From Peteryoungia ipomoeae (lineage in GTDB: Bacteria; Pseudomonadota; Alphaproteobacteria; Rhizobiales; Rhizobiaceae): DNA of 64,000 nt. The stretch is taken from NCBI RefSeq assembly GCF_004912165.1, contig NZ_STGV01000001.1, forward strand, positions 1-64,000, written 5' to 3'. The translations under genes and the position numbers were made by a program. The stretch's first letter is position 1. Every line of letters begins with the position of its first letter. Positions 34,811 through 44,957 of the stretch are shown here, one piece after another. The notes beneath the pieces were generated by a model. The model had not been told where the DNA came from. It did not search any database and saw only the letters and a list, made by a program, of their open reading frames with translations.

Positions 34811-35278
34811 TCAAGGAGAGGGAAGCCGGACCTGCCGGATCGCCTCGCCAACAATCATGGCCGCGGACATGGCGACATTGATCGATCTTTGGCCGTCGAC
34901 CATCTCGATCAGGACGCGCTGATCCGCACCATCATGCACGCTGTCTGGCACGCCGGCACTCTCGCGTCCGAAGAGCAGGATGTCATTTGGCCGGTAACAG
35001 GCTTCGGTATAGGGCAGGGCGGCGTTTGTCGAAGCAAGGACGATCCGTCGGTTTTCCGAGCGGCGCCAGTCATCGAAGGCCTGAAAATTGACGTGACGGA
35101 CCAGTGCGACGCTGGCGAGATAGTCCATGCCGGCCCGCTTGAGGTTCTTGTCGGAAAGGACGAAGCCGGCGGGCTCAATCAGATCGACCTTCAGGCCGAG
35201 GCAGGCGGCGAGGCGCAGGATCGTGCCGGTATTGCCGGGAATATCGGGTTGATAAAGGGCGATGCGAAGGTCGGTCAT
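34811..35278 (-). CDS. trmL: tRNA (cytidine/uridine-2'-O-)-methyltransferase
   Basis: Methylates the wobble nucleotide (position 34) of leucine tRNAs using SAM. The 155-residue SPOUT protein shows all three motifs: LYQPDIPGNTGTILRLAAC, LLFGRESAGVPDSVHD and RSINVAMSAAMIVGEA. ATG 35278 starts the recognisable protein; the upstream extension is Pro/Arg-rich and non-homologous. It is divergent from the ABC exporter at 35673. Confidence 0.9.
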   Translation of the reverse strand: MTDLRIALYQPDIPGNTGTILRLAACLGLKVDLIEPAGFVLSDKNLKRAGMDYLASVALVRHVNFQAFDDWRRSENRRIVLASTNAALPYTEACYRPNDILLFGRESAGVPDSVHDGADQRVLIEMVDGQRSINVAMSAAMIVGEAIRQVRLPSP

Positions 35279-35487
35279 GGGCGGTTGCATACGCCGGGCA
35301 GGGGCGGCGCTCAAGGGGGCGATCCGGGAGGTGGTGGGCAACCGTGTCGGCGACGGTGTTGCCTGTGTGGCGCAAGTGCAACATGTCGGGCGCAATGCCT
35401 GTTCCCTGTGCAAATGACTTATGGCAAAAATCGCCTCTTGGCGTTACAAAAGCCACCTGTTCAACACGCAAGACGGGAGGGCTATCG

Positions 35488-35541
35488 ATGGATCGATTTG
35501 ACATTCACACGCCACCCCGCGCCGATACATGGCTGGCGTGA
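35488..35541 (+). CDS. Candidate 17-codon leader ORF upstream of the ABC exporter
   Basis: ATG 35488 is preceded by GGGAGGG (35475-35481) at 6-base spacing, one of the best ribosome sites in the window. The peptide is MDRFDIHTPPRADTWLA. The stop codon is followed within two bases by a GGCGA/TCGCC hairpin and a TTCTTT tract. The arrangement resembles a translated leader with an attenuator, controlling the exporter 131 bases on. The signal sensed is unknown. Confidence 0.4.
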   Translation: MDRFDIHTPPRADTWLA

Positions 35542-35542
35542 C

Positions 35543-35564
35543 GGCGAGACCTTCGCCTTCTTTC
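35543..35564 (+). terminator. Terminator-like hairpin after the short ORF
   Basis: GGCGA (35543-35547) pairs with TCGCC (35553-35557) around GACCT, then TTCTTTC follows. The stem is short, so it may be a weak or conditional terminator. Confidence 0.4.
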
Positions 35565-35672
35565 TCATGACATTTCATCGTGTGGCCGTATCAGGCTTTT
35601 CCCATTGAATTGGCGTGCAGCCTCGACACCCTATCTCTGTCGGGCCGCGCATTTCCATTACGGAGTAAGTTC

Positions 35673-37553
35673 ATGTTCTCGTGGTTCGAAAACCGCTTGA
35701 ATCCCTATCCTTCCGAGGATCCCGTCCTGCCGCCAAAGGGACTTGTGGCCTTTTGCTGGCATTACACCAAGGCGGCGCGCTGGTGGCTGGTGGTGCTGGG
35801 GCTCGCCTCCGGCCTGATCGCCATCGCCGAAGTCATGCTCTACCAGTTCCTCGGCAATATCGTCGACTGGCTGTCGAATGCCAATCCGGACACCTTCCTG
35901 CAGACGGAAGGCGGAATGCTTGTCTGGATGGCGGCACTTCTGCTGATCGGCCTGCCGCTGCTCGGCATGATCCATACGGTTACCATGCACCAGGTGCTGG
36001 CGGGCAATTTCCCGATGATCGCGCGCTGGCAGATGCATCGCTTCCTGCTGCGTCACTCGATGACCTTCTTCGCCAACGAGTTTGCCGGGCGTGTCTCGAC
36101 CAAGGTCATGCAGACGGCGCTGTCGATCCGCGAAAGCGTGATGAAGCTGATCGACGTTTTCGTCTACGCGACGACGTTTTTTGTCTCGATGCTGGCGCTG
36201 GTCGCTGCCGTCGACTGGCGACTCGGCGTGCCGCTTGTGGCCTGGATCGTAATCTATGGCTTGATCCTCAAGAACTTCATCCCGAAACTGCGCAAGCTCT
36301 CGAGCGAGCAGGCCGATGCGCGATCAATGATGACGGGACGGATTGTCGACAGCTACACCAATATCGGCACGGTGAAGCTGTTTTCGCATGCCGGCCGCGA
36401 GGAGACCTATGCGCGCGAAGGCATGGATGCCTTTCTCGGCACGGTGCATCGGCAGATGCGGCAGATCTCGCTGCTCAACATCTGCGTCGACATCAACAAT
36501 GCCGTCGTGCAGTTCCTGGTGGCCGCACTCGGCATCTGGTTCTGGCTGAACGGCACGGTAACGGTCGGGGCGATCGCGGTTGCCATCGGGCTTTCGATGC
36601 GCATCAACGGCATGTCGCAATGGATCATGTGGGAAGTGGCGGCGCTGTTTGAGAACATCGGCACCGTCTATGACGGCATGAGCATGATGACCAAGGCACA
36701 TGACATTGTCGACAAGCCGGCGGCCAAGGCACTTGCGGCCCCACGCGGCGAGATCGTCTATGACGCCGTGCGCTTCCACTACGGCAAGGACAAGGGCGTG
36801 ATCGAGGACTTCTCGCTGACGATCAAGGCGGGCGAGAAGGTCGGTCTCGTCGGGCGCTCGGGTGCCGGCAAGACGACGCTGATGAACCTGCTCCTGCGCT
36901 TCTACGATCTGGAGAAGGGCAGGATCGAGATCGACGGCACGGATATTTCAACGGTGTCGCAGGACAGCCTGCGGGCGCTGGTCGGCGTCGTCACGCAGGA
37001 TACCTCGCTTCTGCACCGCTCCATCCGCGACAACATCGCCTATGGGCGCCCCGATGCTACCGATGAGGAGGTGATGGAGGCGGCCAAGCGCGCCAATGCC
37101 TGGGAGTTCATCCAAACCCTTTCCGACCAGCAGGGGCGGAAGGGTCTCGATGCGCATGTCGGCGAGCGGGGTGTGAAGCTTTCCGGCGGCCAGCGGCAGC
37201 GGATCGCGATTGCGCGCGTCTTCCTCAAGGATGCGCCGATCCTGATCCTCGACGAAGCGACGTCGGCGCTCGATTCCGAAGTCGAGGCGGCGATCCAGGA
37301 GAGCCTGTTCAAGCTGATCGAGGACAAGACGGTGATCGCGATTGCCCACCGCCTGTCGACGCTGACGCAGATGGACCGGCTGATCGTGCTCGACAAGGGA
37401 CATATCGTCGAAGAGGGCACGCATCTCGAACTCGTGGCCAATGGCGGGATCTATGCGGACTTGTGGAACCGTCAATCCGGCGGCTTCCTCGCCGATCAGG
37501 CAGATCCGGAAAAGGCAGCCTCGGCCGGCAAGACAGAGGCTGCGGCCGAATAA
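35673..37553 (+). CDS. ABC exporter half-transporter (permease-ATPase fusion), first copy
   Basis: A 626-residue exporter with six transmembrane helices (about 40-320) fused to one ATPase domain. Walker A is VGRSGAGKTTLM, the signature VKLSGGQRQRIAIAR, Walker B PILILDEATSALD, and the switch His follows in AIAHRLSTL. GGAG lies 8 bases before ATG 35673. It works as a dimer, possibly with the related exporter at 43086. The exported substrate is not evident. A C-terminal Ala/Glu-rich tail (EKAASAGKTEAAAE) is flexible. Confidence 0.9.
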   Translation: MFSWFENRLNPYPSEDPVLPPKGLVAFCWHYTKAARWWLVVLGLASGLIAIAEVMLYQFLGNIVDWLSNANPDTFLQTEGGMLVWMAALLLIGLPLLGMIHTVTMHQVLAGNFPMIARWQMHRFLLRHSMTFFANEFAGRVSTKVMQTALSIRESVMKLIDVFVYATTFFVSMLALVAAVDWRLGVPLVAWIVIYGLILKNFIPKLRKLSSEQADARSMMTGRIVDSYTNIGTVKLFSHAGREETYAREGMDAFLGTVHRQMRQISLLNICVDINNAVVQFLVAALGIWFWLNGTVTVGAIAVAIGLSMRINGMSQWIMWEVAALFENIGTVYDGMSMMTKAHDIVDKPAAKALAAPRGEIVYDAVRFHYGKDKGVIEDFSLTIKAGEKVGLVGRSGAGKTTLMNLLLRFYDLEKGRIEIDGTDISTVSQDSLRALVGVVTQDTSLLHRSIRDNIAYGRPDATDEEVMEAAKRANAWEFIQTLSDQQGRKGLDAHVGERGVKLSGGQRQRIAIARVFLKDAPILILDEATSALDSEVEAAIQESLFKLIEDKTVIAIAHRLSTLTQMDRLIVLDKGHIVEEGTHLELVANGGIYADLWNRQSGGFLADQADPEKAASAGKTEAAAE

Positions 37554-37579
37554 CGAGAGTGCTTCAGGCGAGACGCGCC

Positions 37580-37603
37580 ACCCCCGCCATCACTGACGGG
37601 GGT
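37580..37603 (+). terminator. Terminator after first ABC exporter
   Basis: ACCCCCG and CGGGGGT arms around a 10-base loop, 26 bases past the exporter stop. No strong T run follows. Confidence 0.6.
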
Positions 37604-37763
37604 GTGTCTATCGTCCATGCCTTTATGATAAAGAAATTCTTTAGTGCTTTTCAAATATAGCTGTTTGCAACACAACAGTTTGGACATGAAGCGTCCAGTT
37701 CGTTCCGCGATGGCCAGGGCGGACACTTGTGTGATGGGACGTTCTCTCTCACGGAAACAATTC

Positions 37764-39689
37764 ATGAAAGACATTAGAATCAAGACGCTTCTACCCGTGC
37801 TTTTTGCCGTGGTGGTCGCGTTTGGCGTTGGTCAGGGCGTCATGGCGGTCAAATATATTGGCGATGTCCGGGCACAGGTGGATGTGATCGGCCGCGAGCG
37901 GTTGCCGCGAACCATTGGCATTACCCATATGGAGACGACATTTGCCGATGTGCGACGCAACTACGCACTTGTTCTGAGCTCCGATCCGGGCGACGAACTG
38001 AGTGCACAGCAGGCAGCAATCGAGACCGCAAAGGCGGAGCGGGACAAAGCGTTTTCAGCCTATGAGGCGATGATCACCCTGCCTGCGACCCGTGCGCGAT
38101 TTGAAGCCATGGGCAAGGCGATGGCCGACTATGACCGACAGGGCCAGGAACTTGCGGCATTCCAGGCGGCTGGCGACGAGGCGGCGGCCAAGGCACTCTT
38201 TACCGGTGCAATGAATGCGAATGCCCGGATCCTTGCCGGCTTGATGACTGAAATGCTCAACGCCAATGCCGAGCTTTCAAATGCTGCATTGGCAAATGCT
38301 GACGAGATTTCCAGTTTCGCCGTCACGTCGACCATCGCTGCGGTGATTGTCAGCTCGCTGATTGCAGCCTTTGCGGCGCTGTTGAGCTTCGCGCGCATCG
38401 TGCGCCCTGTGTCGGCGATTACGGCTGCGATGAATGGGTTGGCTCAGGGAGATACCACCAAGGAAATCCCTTATGGTGGTCGCCGCGACGAGATCGGCGA
38501 AATGGCTGCTGCTGTTTCCGTATTCCGGAACAACGCAATCGAACGCGCCAACCTTGAGCGCCAGGCCGAAGAGAGCCGTTCGTTGAGTGAAACCGAACGC
38601 CGGGCCCGCGAGGAGCAGAAGGCACGCGAAGCAGCCGAAGTGCAGTTCGCGGTGGATCAGCTGGCTTCGGGCCTTCAGCGCCTGTCAAACGGCGACCTGA
38701 CGGCGACAATCGACCAGTCCTTCGCAGCGCAGCTGGACGAGTTGCGGGTGAACTTCAACCAGTCGGTCGAGCGGCTGAGCGAGACTCTCCGGTCCGTTGG
38801 CGAAAATGCCCGCGCGATCGATGCCGGCGCCAATGAGATGCTGGCTGCAGCGGACGATCTGTCCAAGAGAACCGAGCAGCAAGCCTCGTCGGTCGAGGAA
38901 ACGGCCGCTGCGCTCGAACAGGTGACAACGGCCGTGAAGGACTCCGCACAGCGTGCAGAGCAGGCCGGCGCGCTGGTCGGCAATACCAAGCAGAGTGCCG
39001 AGCATTCCGGCGAAGTGGTCCGGCGCGCTGTCGAGGCGATGCAGCAGATCGAGCAGTCGTCGGATTCGATCTCCAACATCATCGGTGTCATCGATGACAT
39101 CGCCTTCCAGACCAACCTTCTGGCACTCAATGCCGGTGTCGAAGCCGCGCGTGCGGGTGAGGCCGGCAAGGGCTTTGCGGTCGTGGCCCAGGAAGTGCGT
39201 GAACTTGCGCAACGCTCGGCCAATGCCGCGAAGGAGATCAAGGCCCTGATCACGGCGTCCGGCGAGCAGGTTCGCAACGGTGTCTCGCTGGTCGACGAGA
39301 CCGGCAAGGCGCTGGATGCGATTGTTGCCCAGGTTCAGGAGATCAATCGCAATGTGGCCGCCATCGTCACGTCGGCGCGCGAGCAATCGACCGGCCTTCA
39401 GGAAATCAACATGGCCGTCAACCAGATGGATCAGGGGACGCAGAAGAACGCTGCCATGGTTGAGCAATCGACAGCAGCCTCACACGGGCTTGCCCAACAG
39501 GCCACGGTCCTGCGTCAGCTGATGGCCCAGTTCAAGCTGGAGCATGGCGCCGTCGAACAGCGCTTCACGCCAGCCGCGGCCACGGCCGCCAACCGGCCGA
39601 TCCAGTCGCCGGCGCGGTCGCTCGGTCGCAAAATTGCAAGCGCCTTCCAGGGCAGTGCGGCACCCGCAAAGGACTGGAGCGAGTTCTGA
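37764..39689 (+). CDS. Methyl-accepting chemotaxis protein, first of tandem pair
   Basis: A 641-residue chemoreceptor. TM1 lies at about residues 8-28, TM2 at about 186-210, with a four-helix-bundle-type periplasmic sensor of about 150 residues between them. HAMP follows, including [16 protein letters not shown], and then the signalling domain with the hairpin tip region [19 protein letters not shown], next to [17 protein letters not shown]. It ends DWSEF, a C-terminal pentapeptide of the type that tethers CheR/CheB. The ligand is unknown. GGAAA precedes ATG 37764. The signalling half is nearly identical to the next gene. Confidence 0.92.
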   Translation: MKDIRIKTLLPVLFAVVVAFGVGQGVMAVKYIGDVRAQVDVIGRERLPRTIGITHMETTFADVRRNYALVLSSDPGDELSAQQAAIETAKAERDKAFSAYEAMITLPATRARFEAMGKAMADYDRQGQELAAFQAAGDEAAAKALFTGAMNANARILAGLMTEMLNANAELSNAALANADEISSFAVTSTIAAVIVSSLIAAFAALLSFARIVRPVSAITAAMNGLAQGDTTKEIPYGGRRDEIGEMAAAVSVFRNNAIERANLERQAEESRSLSETERRAREEQKAREAAEVQFAVDQLASGLQRLSNGDLTATIDQSFAAQLDELRVNFNQSVERLSETLRSVGENARAIDAGANEMLAAADDLSKRTEQQASSVEETAAALEQVTTAVKDSAQRAEQAGALVGNTKQSAEHSGEVVRRAVEAMQQIEQSSDSISNIIGVIDDIAFQTNLLALNAGVEAARAGEAGKGFAVVAQEVRELAQRSANAAKEIKALITASGEQVRNGVSLVDETGKALDAIVAQVQEINRNVAAIVTSAREQSTGLQEINMAVNQMDQGTQKNAAMVEQSTAASHGLAQQATVLRQLMAQFKLEHGAVEQRFTPAAATAANRPIQSPARSLGRKIASAFQGSAAPAKDWSEF

Positions 39690-39717
39690 TCGCCGCACAT
39701 GCGATGTTTTGAAACGG

Positions 39718-39748
39718 GATGGGGCAGCAATGCCCCATCTTTCGTTTG
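39718..39748 (+). terminator. Terminator after first chemoreceptor
   Basis: ATGGGGCA and TGCCCCAT arms around GCAA, then CTTTCGTTT. A textbook stem 29 bases past the stop, so the two receptor genes are probably separate transcripts. Confidence 0.8.
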
Positions 39749-39888
39749 AGCTTCTGAAAGATCCGAAGAAAAACCGCCGATGGCCAGAATCATGAACCCG
39801 CAGGTAAGGCTTTCTTCAACTTGGGATGTCACCGAAGAGGTTGACGTATTTTGTCTGCGCAACTTTTCAGTTCGGGATTTCCAAAGCG

Positions 39889-41808
39889 ATGAAACTCAAG
39901 ATCAAGGTTCTTCTTCCAGCGCTTTTCGGTCTGCTGGTCACAGTCTCCATCATCCAGGGCGTGGTCGCCGTTCGTTCGATCGATGGTGTCAGTGACCGGA
40001 TGCAGCAGATGAACGGTATCAACGACAGTTCGCTGATGATCGCCGACCTGGATTCGCGGCTTGGCGAGGTTCGTCGGCTGTATCTCATGACGCTCAATGC
40101 CAGCAACGCGAAAGACAAGAAGGAACTGGTGGAAAGTCTGGCGGTCGCATCGGATACGCTTGCGGCAACCGCGACCGCCTACGGTGCCTCGGTGACCCTT
40201 CCGGAGGCGCGCGAGAAGTTCCAGGCTTATTCCACCCTTATGGAGAGCTATAATGCGCTTGGTCAGGAATTCGTGACGCAAGCCATGGCCTCCAAGCTCT
40301 ATCAGGCCAAGGACACGATCGCGAAGATGACGCCGATCGGCACGGAGGCTGCTGGTGTCCTGAAATCGATGATTGCCGACAATGTCGCGCGCGTCACCAC
40401 TGAGCGCTCTTCCAGCGAAGCGGAAGTTGCTACGTCGCGTTACGTGACGCTGGCCGCCATCATCATCGCGGCTTCGCTGGCCTTTGCCGCCGCCTGCCTC
40501 TCCTATCTGCGCGTGACGCGCCCGATCAGCGAGATCACGGGTGCGATGAAGCGGCTCGCCGAAGGTGATACCGCTAACAGCATTCCCCATGAAGGCCGTC
40601 TCGACGAAATCGGCGAAATGGCCGCAGCTGTTGGTGTGTTCCGCACCAATGCCGTTGAGCGCGAACGGCTTGAAGCCCAGACCCAGGCTGATCGCTCGAT
40701 GAGCGAGAGCGAGCGCCTTGCCCGCGACGAACAGCGCCAGCGCGAGGCGGCAGAAGTACAGTTTGCCGTGACCCAGCTCGGAACCGGCCTGCAGCGGCTC
40801 TCGGATGGCGATCTGACCGTCACTCTCCAGCAGACCTTCGCCAGCCAGCTCGACAGCCTTCGCGTCAACTTCAATCAGTCGGTTGAGCGCCTGCGCACCG
40901 TCATGCGCGATGTTGTGGAAAATGCCCGGACCATCGATGCCGGCGCCAATGAAATGCTGGCTGCTTCCGGCGATCTTTCCAAGCGCACCGAACAGCAGGC
41001 CTCCTCCGTCGAAGAAACGGCGGCGGCACTCGATCAGGTGACCACGGCTGTCAAGGACACGGCGCAGCGCGCTGAACAGGCCGGCGCTCTGGTTGGTCGC
41101 ACCAAGCAGGACGCCGAGCATTCCGGCGAGGTCGTATTGCGGGCGGTCGACGCGATGCAGCGCATCGAAACCTCGTCCAGCCAGATCTCCAACATCATCG
41201 GCGTTATCGACGACATCGCCTTCCAGACCAATCTGCTTGCACTGAATGCTGGCGTAGAAGCAGCGCGCGCCGGCGAAGCCGGCAAGGGCTTTGCCGTCGT
41301 TGCGCAGGAAGTCCGCGAACTCGCCCAGCGCTCGGCGAATGCGGCCAAGGAAATCAAGTCGCTGATCAATGCGTCCGGCGATCAGGTTCGCAACGGGGTT
41401 GCGCTGGTGGATGAGACCGGCAAGGCGCTGCAGGCCATCGTCCTGCAGGTCCAGGACATCAACCGCAACGTCGCGGCCATCGTCACCTCGGCCCGCGAGC
41501 AGTCGACCGGGCTTCAGGAAATCAGCGCTGCCGTCAACCACATGGATCAGGGTACGCAGAAGAATGCGGCGATGGTGGAGCAGTCAACCGCCTCGTCCCA
41601 GGCGCTGGCGCATCAGGCAACGGCGCTGCGGGAGCTGATGGCACAGTTCAAGCTTCATATGGACGGCGATCGCAGCCATCAGCGGCCACCGGTGACTGCC
41701 TCTGCCTCGCGGCCCGCGCAGCCTTCTCCTGCACGCGCCCTGACACAGAAAGTGGCGGCTGCGTTCCACGGCAATGCGGCGGTATCAGCGGAATGGTCTG
41801 AATTCTGA
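39889..41808 (+). CDS. Methyl-accepting chemotaxis protein, second of tandem pair
   Basis: A 639-residue receptor with the same plan as its neighbour: TM1 about 8-28, a four-helix-bundle-like sensor, TM2 about 185-206, HAMP ([16 protein letters not shown]), the signalling domain ([32 protein letters not shown]) and a C-terminal EWSEF pentapeptide. The periplasmic domains differ (here with [19 protein letters not shown]), so the two receptors should see different signals while sharing adaptation enzymes. Tandem duplication is the simple explanation. The ribosome site before ATG 39889 is weak. Confidence 0.92.
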   Translation: MKLKIKVLLPALFGLLVTVSIIQGVVAVRSIDGVSDRMQQMNGINDSSLMIADLDSRLGEVRRLYLMTLNASNAKDKKELVESLAVASDTLAATATAYGASVTLPEAREKFQAYSTLMESYNALGQEFVTQAMASKLYQAKDTIAKMTPIGTEAAGVLKSMIADNVARVTTERSSSEAEVATSRYVTLAAIIIAASLAFAAACLSYLRVTRPISEITGAMKRLAEGDTANSIPHEGRLDEIGEMAAAVGVFRTNAVERERLEAQTQADRSMSESERLARDEQRQREAAEVQFAVTQLGTGLQRLSDGDLTVTLQQTFASQLDSLRVNFNQSVERLRTVMRDVVENARTIDAGANEMLAASGDLSKRTEQQASSVEETAAALDQVTTAVKDTAQRAEQAGALVGRTKQDAEHSGEVVLRAVDAMQRIETSSSQISNIIGVIDDIAFQTNLLALNAGVEAARAGEAGKGFAVVAQEVRELAQRSANAAKEIKSLINASGDQVRNGVALVDETGKALQAIVLQVQDINRNVAAIVTSAREQSTGLQEISAAVNHMDQGTQKNAAMVEQSTASSQALAHQATALRELMAQFKLHMDGDRSHQRPPVTASASRPAQPSPARALTQKVAAAFHGNAAVSAEWSEF

Positions 41809-41832
41809 TCGCCTGCAAGACGATGTGATACA

Positions 41833-41863
41833 GGGGGCAGGGCACAAAGCTCTGCCCTTTTTC
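41833..41863 (+). terminator. Terminator after second chemoreceptor
   Basis: AGGGCA and TGCCCT (or GGGCAG and CTGCCC) arms followed by TTTTT, about 25 bases past the stop. Confidence 0.8.
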
Positions 41864-41974
41864 GTTCCCGCACATGGCATCTTCCGGCACATATAGTGAA
41901 TTTTAATTGTTGCTGAAATAAAACCTTGGTCTGCTGATGTTAAGTTCAGTCCTCGCTCGAACCGGAGGTTCCGC

Positions 41975-42985
41975 ATGGACAAGCCAGTTGTGGTGGACAG
42001 CAACCTCGAGCGCCTTGGCGCGCGTGCCCTGCGATTTTTGACGCAGCATAGAATTCCGTGGAAGCCGATCTACTACGAAGTGCTCCTGGAGGTCCTGGAA
42101 GGCCGAAACACGGCCCTCAGACGCGCTTTCGTTGCCCTGGAGCAGCCCTTGACGGAAGACAAGCTTGCCGGTCTTGCCGCACGCTTCTTTCCCCGCTTCC
42201 AGGATTTGAACACGCTGCGCGCCTCGACAGAAAGCCTTGAGCAGGCGCTGTCTACCTTCTGCGCGCAGATCGGCTCCTCCGAAATTCTGAGCCTCCGGGA
42301 TGGACAGTGGCACACGTTTGACAGGAACCTTCTCGATCAAGCTGTTAGCGAATTGTCGTCTGCACTGGCGCGGACGGGCAATCTGCTTGGCGCGCCCACA
42401 GAGGAGAACTCGCCGCTGCCGGAAGCCGGGGTGCTGACCTCGCAACTTCCCTTCGATATGCAGGATTTCAGCGCGCTTGAGCATCAACTGTCTGCCCTTT
42501 TTGAAAAGGGCATGCCGGATCAGGGCGTCAGCCTCATTCTCTGTCACTTGAAGGGTCTTGCGAGCCTGCGTCACCCCCAGGCATCCGAGGCCGAAAGTTA
42601 TGTGCGCAACACCGTCGGACGGTTTACCAACCGCCTGCTGCATGAGGACGAGGGTGCCTTTTGGACATCGCAGGATGAAATGGGCATTCTCATGCTGGCG
42701 ACCTCTGAGCCCTATATCGAAGGGGTCTGCAGCAAGATTGGCAAGATCATCGAGAATGTCGAGGGTGTTGTGACGCGGGCCATGCCGAATGCGCCGAAGT
42801 TCAACCACCACTTCGGCTGCGCCCGGACGTATCGTCCCGTGCCGCCGACGCATTTGTACAATACCGCCAGCAAGATGTTGCAGCGGGCCGAGCTTACGGA
42901 AGAGGCTGGTCCTTTGTTTGCCGAAGTCAGTGGCCAGTTTTCCGGCAAGCGATATGAAGCGCTCTACGGTCGGCACGAGCCCTGA
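41975..42985 (+). CDS. Hypothetical protein with GGDEF-like remnant domain
   Basis: A 336-residue soluble protein. The N-terminal half is helical (RFLTQHRIPWKPIYYEVLLEV, then a Leu-rich middle). Residues about 184-285 have the strand and helix order of a diguanylate cyclase domain: VSLILCHLKGL like the first strand, WTSQDEMGILML (230-241) where GGDEF and its following strand should be, and a C-terminal NHHFGCARTY where the SIGVA strand falls. The active motif is absent, so it cannot be a cyclase; it may bind a partner or ligand. CGGAGG precedes ATG 41975. The domain call is by eye. Confidence 0.5.
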   Translation: MDKPVVVDSNLERLGARALRFLTQHRIPWKPIYYEVLLEVLEGRNTALRRAFVALEQPLTEDKLAGLAARFFPRFQDLNTLRASTESLEQALSTFCAQIGSSEILSLRDGQWHTFDRNLLDQAVSELSSALARTGNLLGAPTEENSPLPEAGVLTSQLPFDMQDFSALEHQLSALFEKGMPDQGVSLILCHLKGLASLRHPQASEAESYVRNTVGRFTNRLLHEDEGAFWTSQDEMGILMLATSEPYIEGVCSKIGKIIENVEGVVTRAMPNAPKFNHHFGCARTYRPVPPTHLYNTASKMLQRAELTEEAGPLFAEVSGQFSGKRYEALYGRHEP

Positions 42986-43085
42986 CGGACCCGAGACCGC
43001 AGTTTTTCCCGCAACGCGTTTCGACCGCAGCATGCATGCGCAGCGAAGTCTTTGACGGCGCGGGGAAACGGCCTATATCGCTTGC

Positions 43086-44957
43086 ATGCTGCAAGCCGTC
43101 GCCCGTATTTTCGAGAACTGGATCAACCCTTTCGCCCGGAGTGAAAACCTTCGGCCGCCATCGGCGACGCTTTCCTTTGTCTGGTTCTATGTCCGCCAGG
43201 CCAAGCTCGCCTTTCTTCTGATGGCCCTGTTCGGCGGTGCGGTCGCCATGCTCGAAGCGGGCCTCTTCTGGTTCGTCGGCCGGCTCGTCGATCTCTTGGA
43301 CACCGTGCCGAAGGAGGCCGGATGGGAGGGGCTGATCGCGGCGCATGGCGGCGAGCTCCTTGCCATGGCGCTGATCATTCTCGTCGGGCGGTTTCTGGTG
43401 GTCACCATCGGTGCGCTTGTCGAAGAACAGGTGATCGTGCTGAATTTCTTCAATCTGGTGCGCTGGCAGGCGCATGCGCATGTGGTTCGCCAATCGCTCT
43501 CCTTCTTCCAGAACGATTTCGCTGGCCGCATCGTCACCAAGGTATGGTCGGCGGGGCAGGCGACGGGTGACCTTCTGACGTCGCTGTTGCAAGTTGTCTG
43601 GTTCATGGTGATCTACACGGTCTCGACCATGGCGCTCGTGGCACAGCTCGACTGGCGGCTCGCGGCGATCATCGGTACATGGGTTGCGATCTTCCTCGTG
43701 CTGGCGCGCTATTTCGTGCCGAAGATCCGGCACCATGCCAAGGAGACGGCAGAGGCCTCTTCGATGCTCAACGGGCGGCTGGTCGACAGCTATTCCAATA
43801 TCCAGACATTGAAGCTCTTCGGCCGCGAGCGGCAGAACGACCATTACATCCGGGCCGGTTTCACACGCTTTCAGGATACGCTGCGGCCTTTCGCCCGGTT
43901 GTTGACGGGGGTGCGTGCTTCGCTTGCCATCCTTTCCGGCGTGATGATCCTGATGGTGGCGGTGCTCTCTGTTGACCTTTGGTTTGCGGGCGCGGTCACG
44001 GCCGGTGGCGTGGCGTTCACGCTCGGCCTTGTTTTGCGTCTCAACATGCTGCTGGGTCGGATGATGACGCAGCTCAACGGGATCATGCGCAATATCGGCA
44101 CGATCCAGAATTCAGCCGAACTGATTGCCAAGCCGATCGGTCTTGCCGATGCCCCTGGCGCTGAAACGCTGAAGGTCAATTCGCCCGAAATCCGCTTTGA
44201 AGACGTCACCTTCCACTATGGTCGCAAGTCCGGTGCGATCGACCGGCTGACGCTGACCGTCGAGCCAGGCGAAAAGGTCGGCATTGTCGGCCGGTCGGGG
44301 GCCGGAAAGTCGACGCTCGTCAATCTTCTCCTGCGCTTCTACGATGTCGAGGCGGGCCGCATCCTGATCGATGGCCAGGACATTTCCAAAGTCACGCAGG
44401 AAAGCCTGCGCAGCCAGATCGGCATGGTGACCCAGGATACGGCGCTTCTGCACCGCTCGATCAGGGACAATATCCTCTTCGGTCGCGACGATGCCAGCGA
44501 CGAGCAGCTGCTCAAGGCTGCGGACCGGGCCGAAGCGCTCGACTTCATCCAGCGGCTTGAGGATCAACGCGGGCGGAAGGGCTTCGATGCCCATGTCGGC
44601 GAGCGCGGCGTCAAGCTTTCCGGCGGTCAGCGTCAACGGATCGCGATTGCCCGCGTGATGCTGAAGGATGCGCCGATCCTCGTGCTCGATGAGGCGACCT
44701 CGGCGCTGGACTCGGAAGTGGAGGCGGCAATTCAGTCCAACCTCGACCGTCTGATGCAGGGAAAGACCGTGCTTGCGATTGCGCATCGCCTGTCCACGAT
44801 CGCGGCTCTCGACCGCCTCGTGGTGATGGACAAGGGGCGTATCATCGAGCAGGGGACGCACCGTGAACTGGTGGAGTTCGGCGGGCTTTATTCGGAGCTC
44901 TGGGCACGCCAATCCGGTGGGTTTCTCGATGCCCAAGATATTGAGGGCGTTGCCTGA
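43086..44957 (+). CDS. ABC exporter half-transporter (permease-ATPase fusion), second copy
   Basis: A 623-residue exporter homologous along its whole length to the one at 35673: the same FENRLNP/FENWINP start, six helices, VGRSGAGKSTLVN Walker A, VKLSGGQRQRIAIAR signature, PILVLDEATSALDSEVEAAI and an RQSGGFL end. The pair may work as a heterodimer or as two homodimers with related substrates. It lies just before petABC, with 236 bases between them. No terminator is clear after it, apart from a weak CCC/GGG stem. Confidence 0.9.
   Translation: MLQAVARIFENWINPFARSENLRPPSATLSFVWFYVRQAKLAFLLMALFGGAVAMLEAGLFWFVGRLVDLLDTVPKEAGWEGLIAAHGGELLAMALIILVGRFLVVTIGALVEEQVIVLNFFNLVRWQAHAHVVRQSLSFFQNDFAGRIVTKVWSAGQATGDLLTSLLQVVWFMVIYTVSTMALVAQLDWRLAAIIGTWVAIFLVLARYFVPKIRHHAKETAEASSMLNGRLVDSYSNIQTLKLFGRERQNDHYIRAGFTRFQDTLRPFARLLTGVRASLAILSGVMILMVAVLSVDLWFAGAVTAGGVAFTLGLVLRLNMLLGRMMTQLNGIMRNIGTIQNSAELIAKPIGLADAPGAETLKVNSPEIRFEDVTFHYGRKSGAIDRLTLTVEPGEKVGIVGRSGAGKSTLVNLLLRFYDVEAGRILIDGQDISKVTQESLRSQIGMVTQDTALLHRSIRDNILFGRDDASDEQLLKAADRAEALDFIQRLEDQRGRKGFDAHVGERGVKLSGGQRQRIAIARVMLKDAPILVLDEATSALDSEVEAAIQSNLDRLMQGKTVLAIAHRLSTIAALDRLVVMDKGRIIEQGTHRELVEFGGLYSELWARQSGGFLDAQDIEGVA

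Larger units (their letters stand above)
35279..35672. promoter_or_regulatory. Divergent intergenic region with short ORF and hairpins
   Basis: A 394-base gap between trmL and the ABC exporter. It holds a CGCC/GGCG hairpin (about 35428-35439), a 17-codon ORF with a strong ribosome site (35488-35541) and a terminator-like hairpin right after its stop. No other gene is apparent. Confidence 0.45.

Noticed and set aside
39829-41541. 570-codon minus-strand frame opposite the second chemoreceptor
   Set aside because: The chemoreceptor has a full domain set; the antisense frame comes from its codon pattern.
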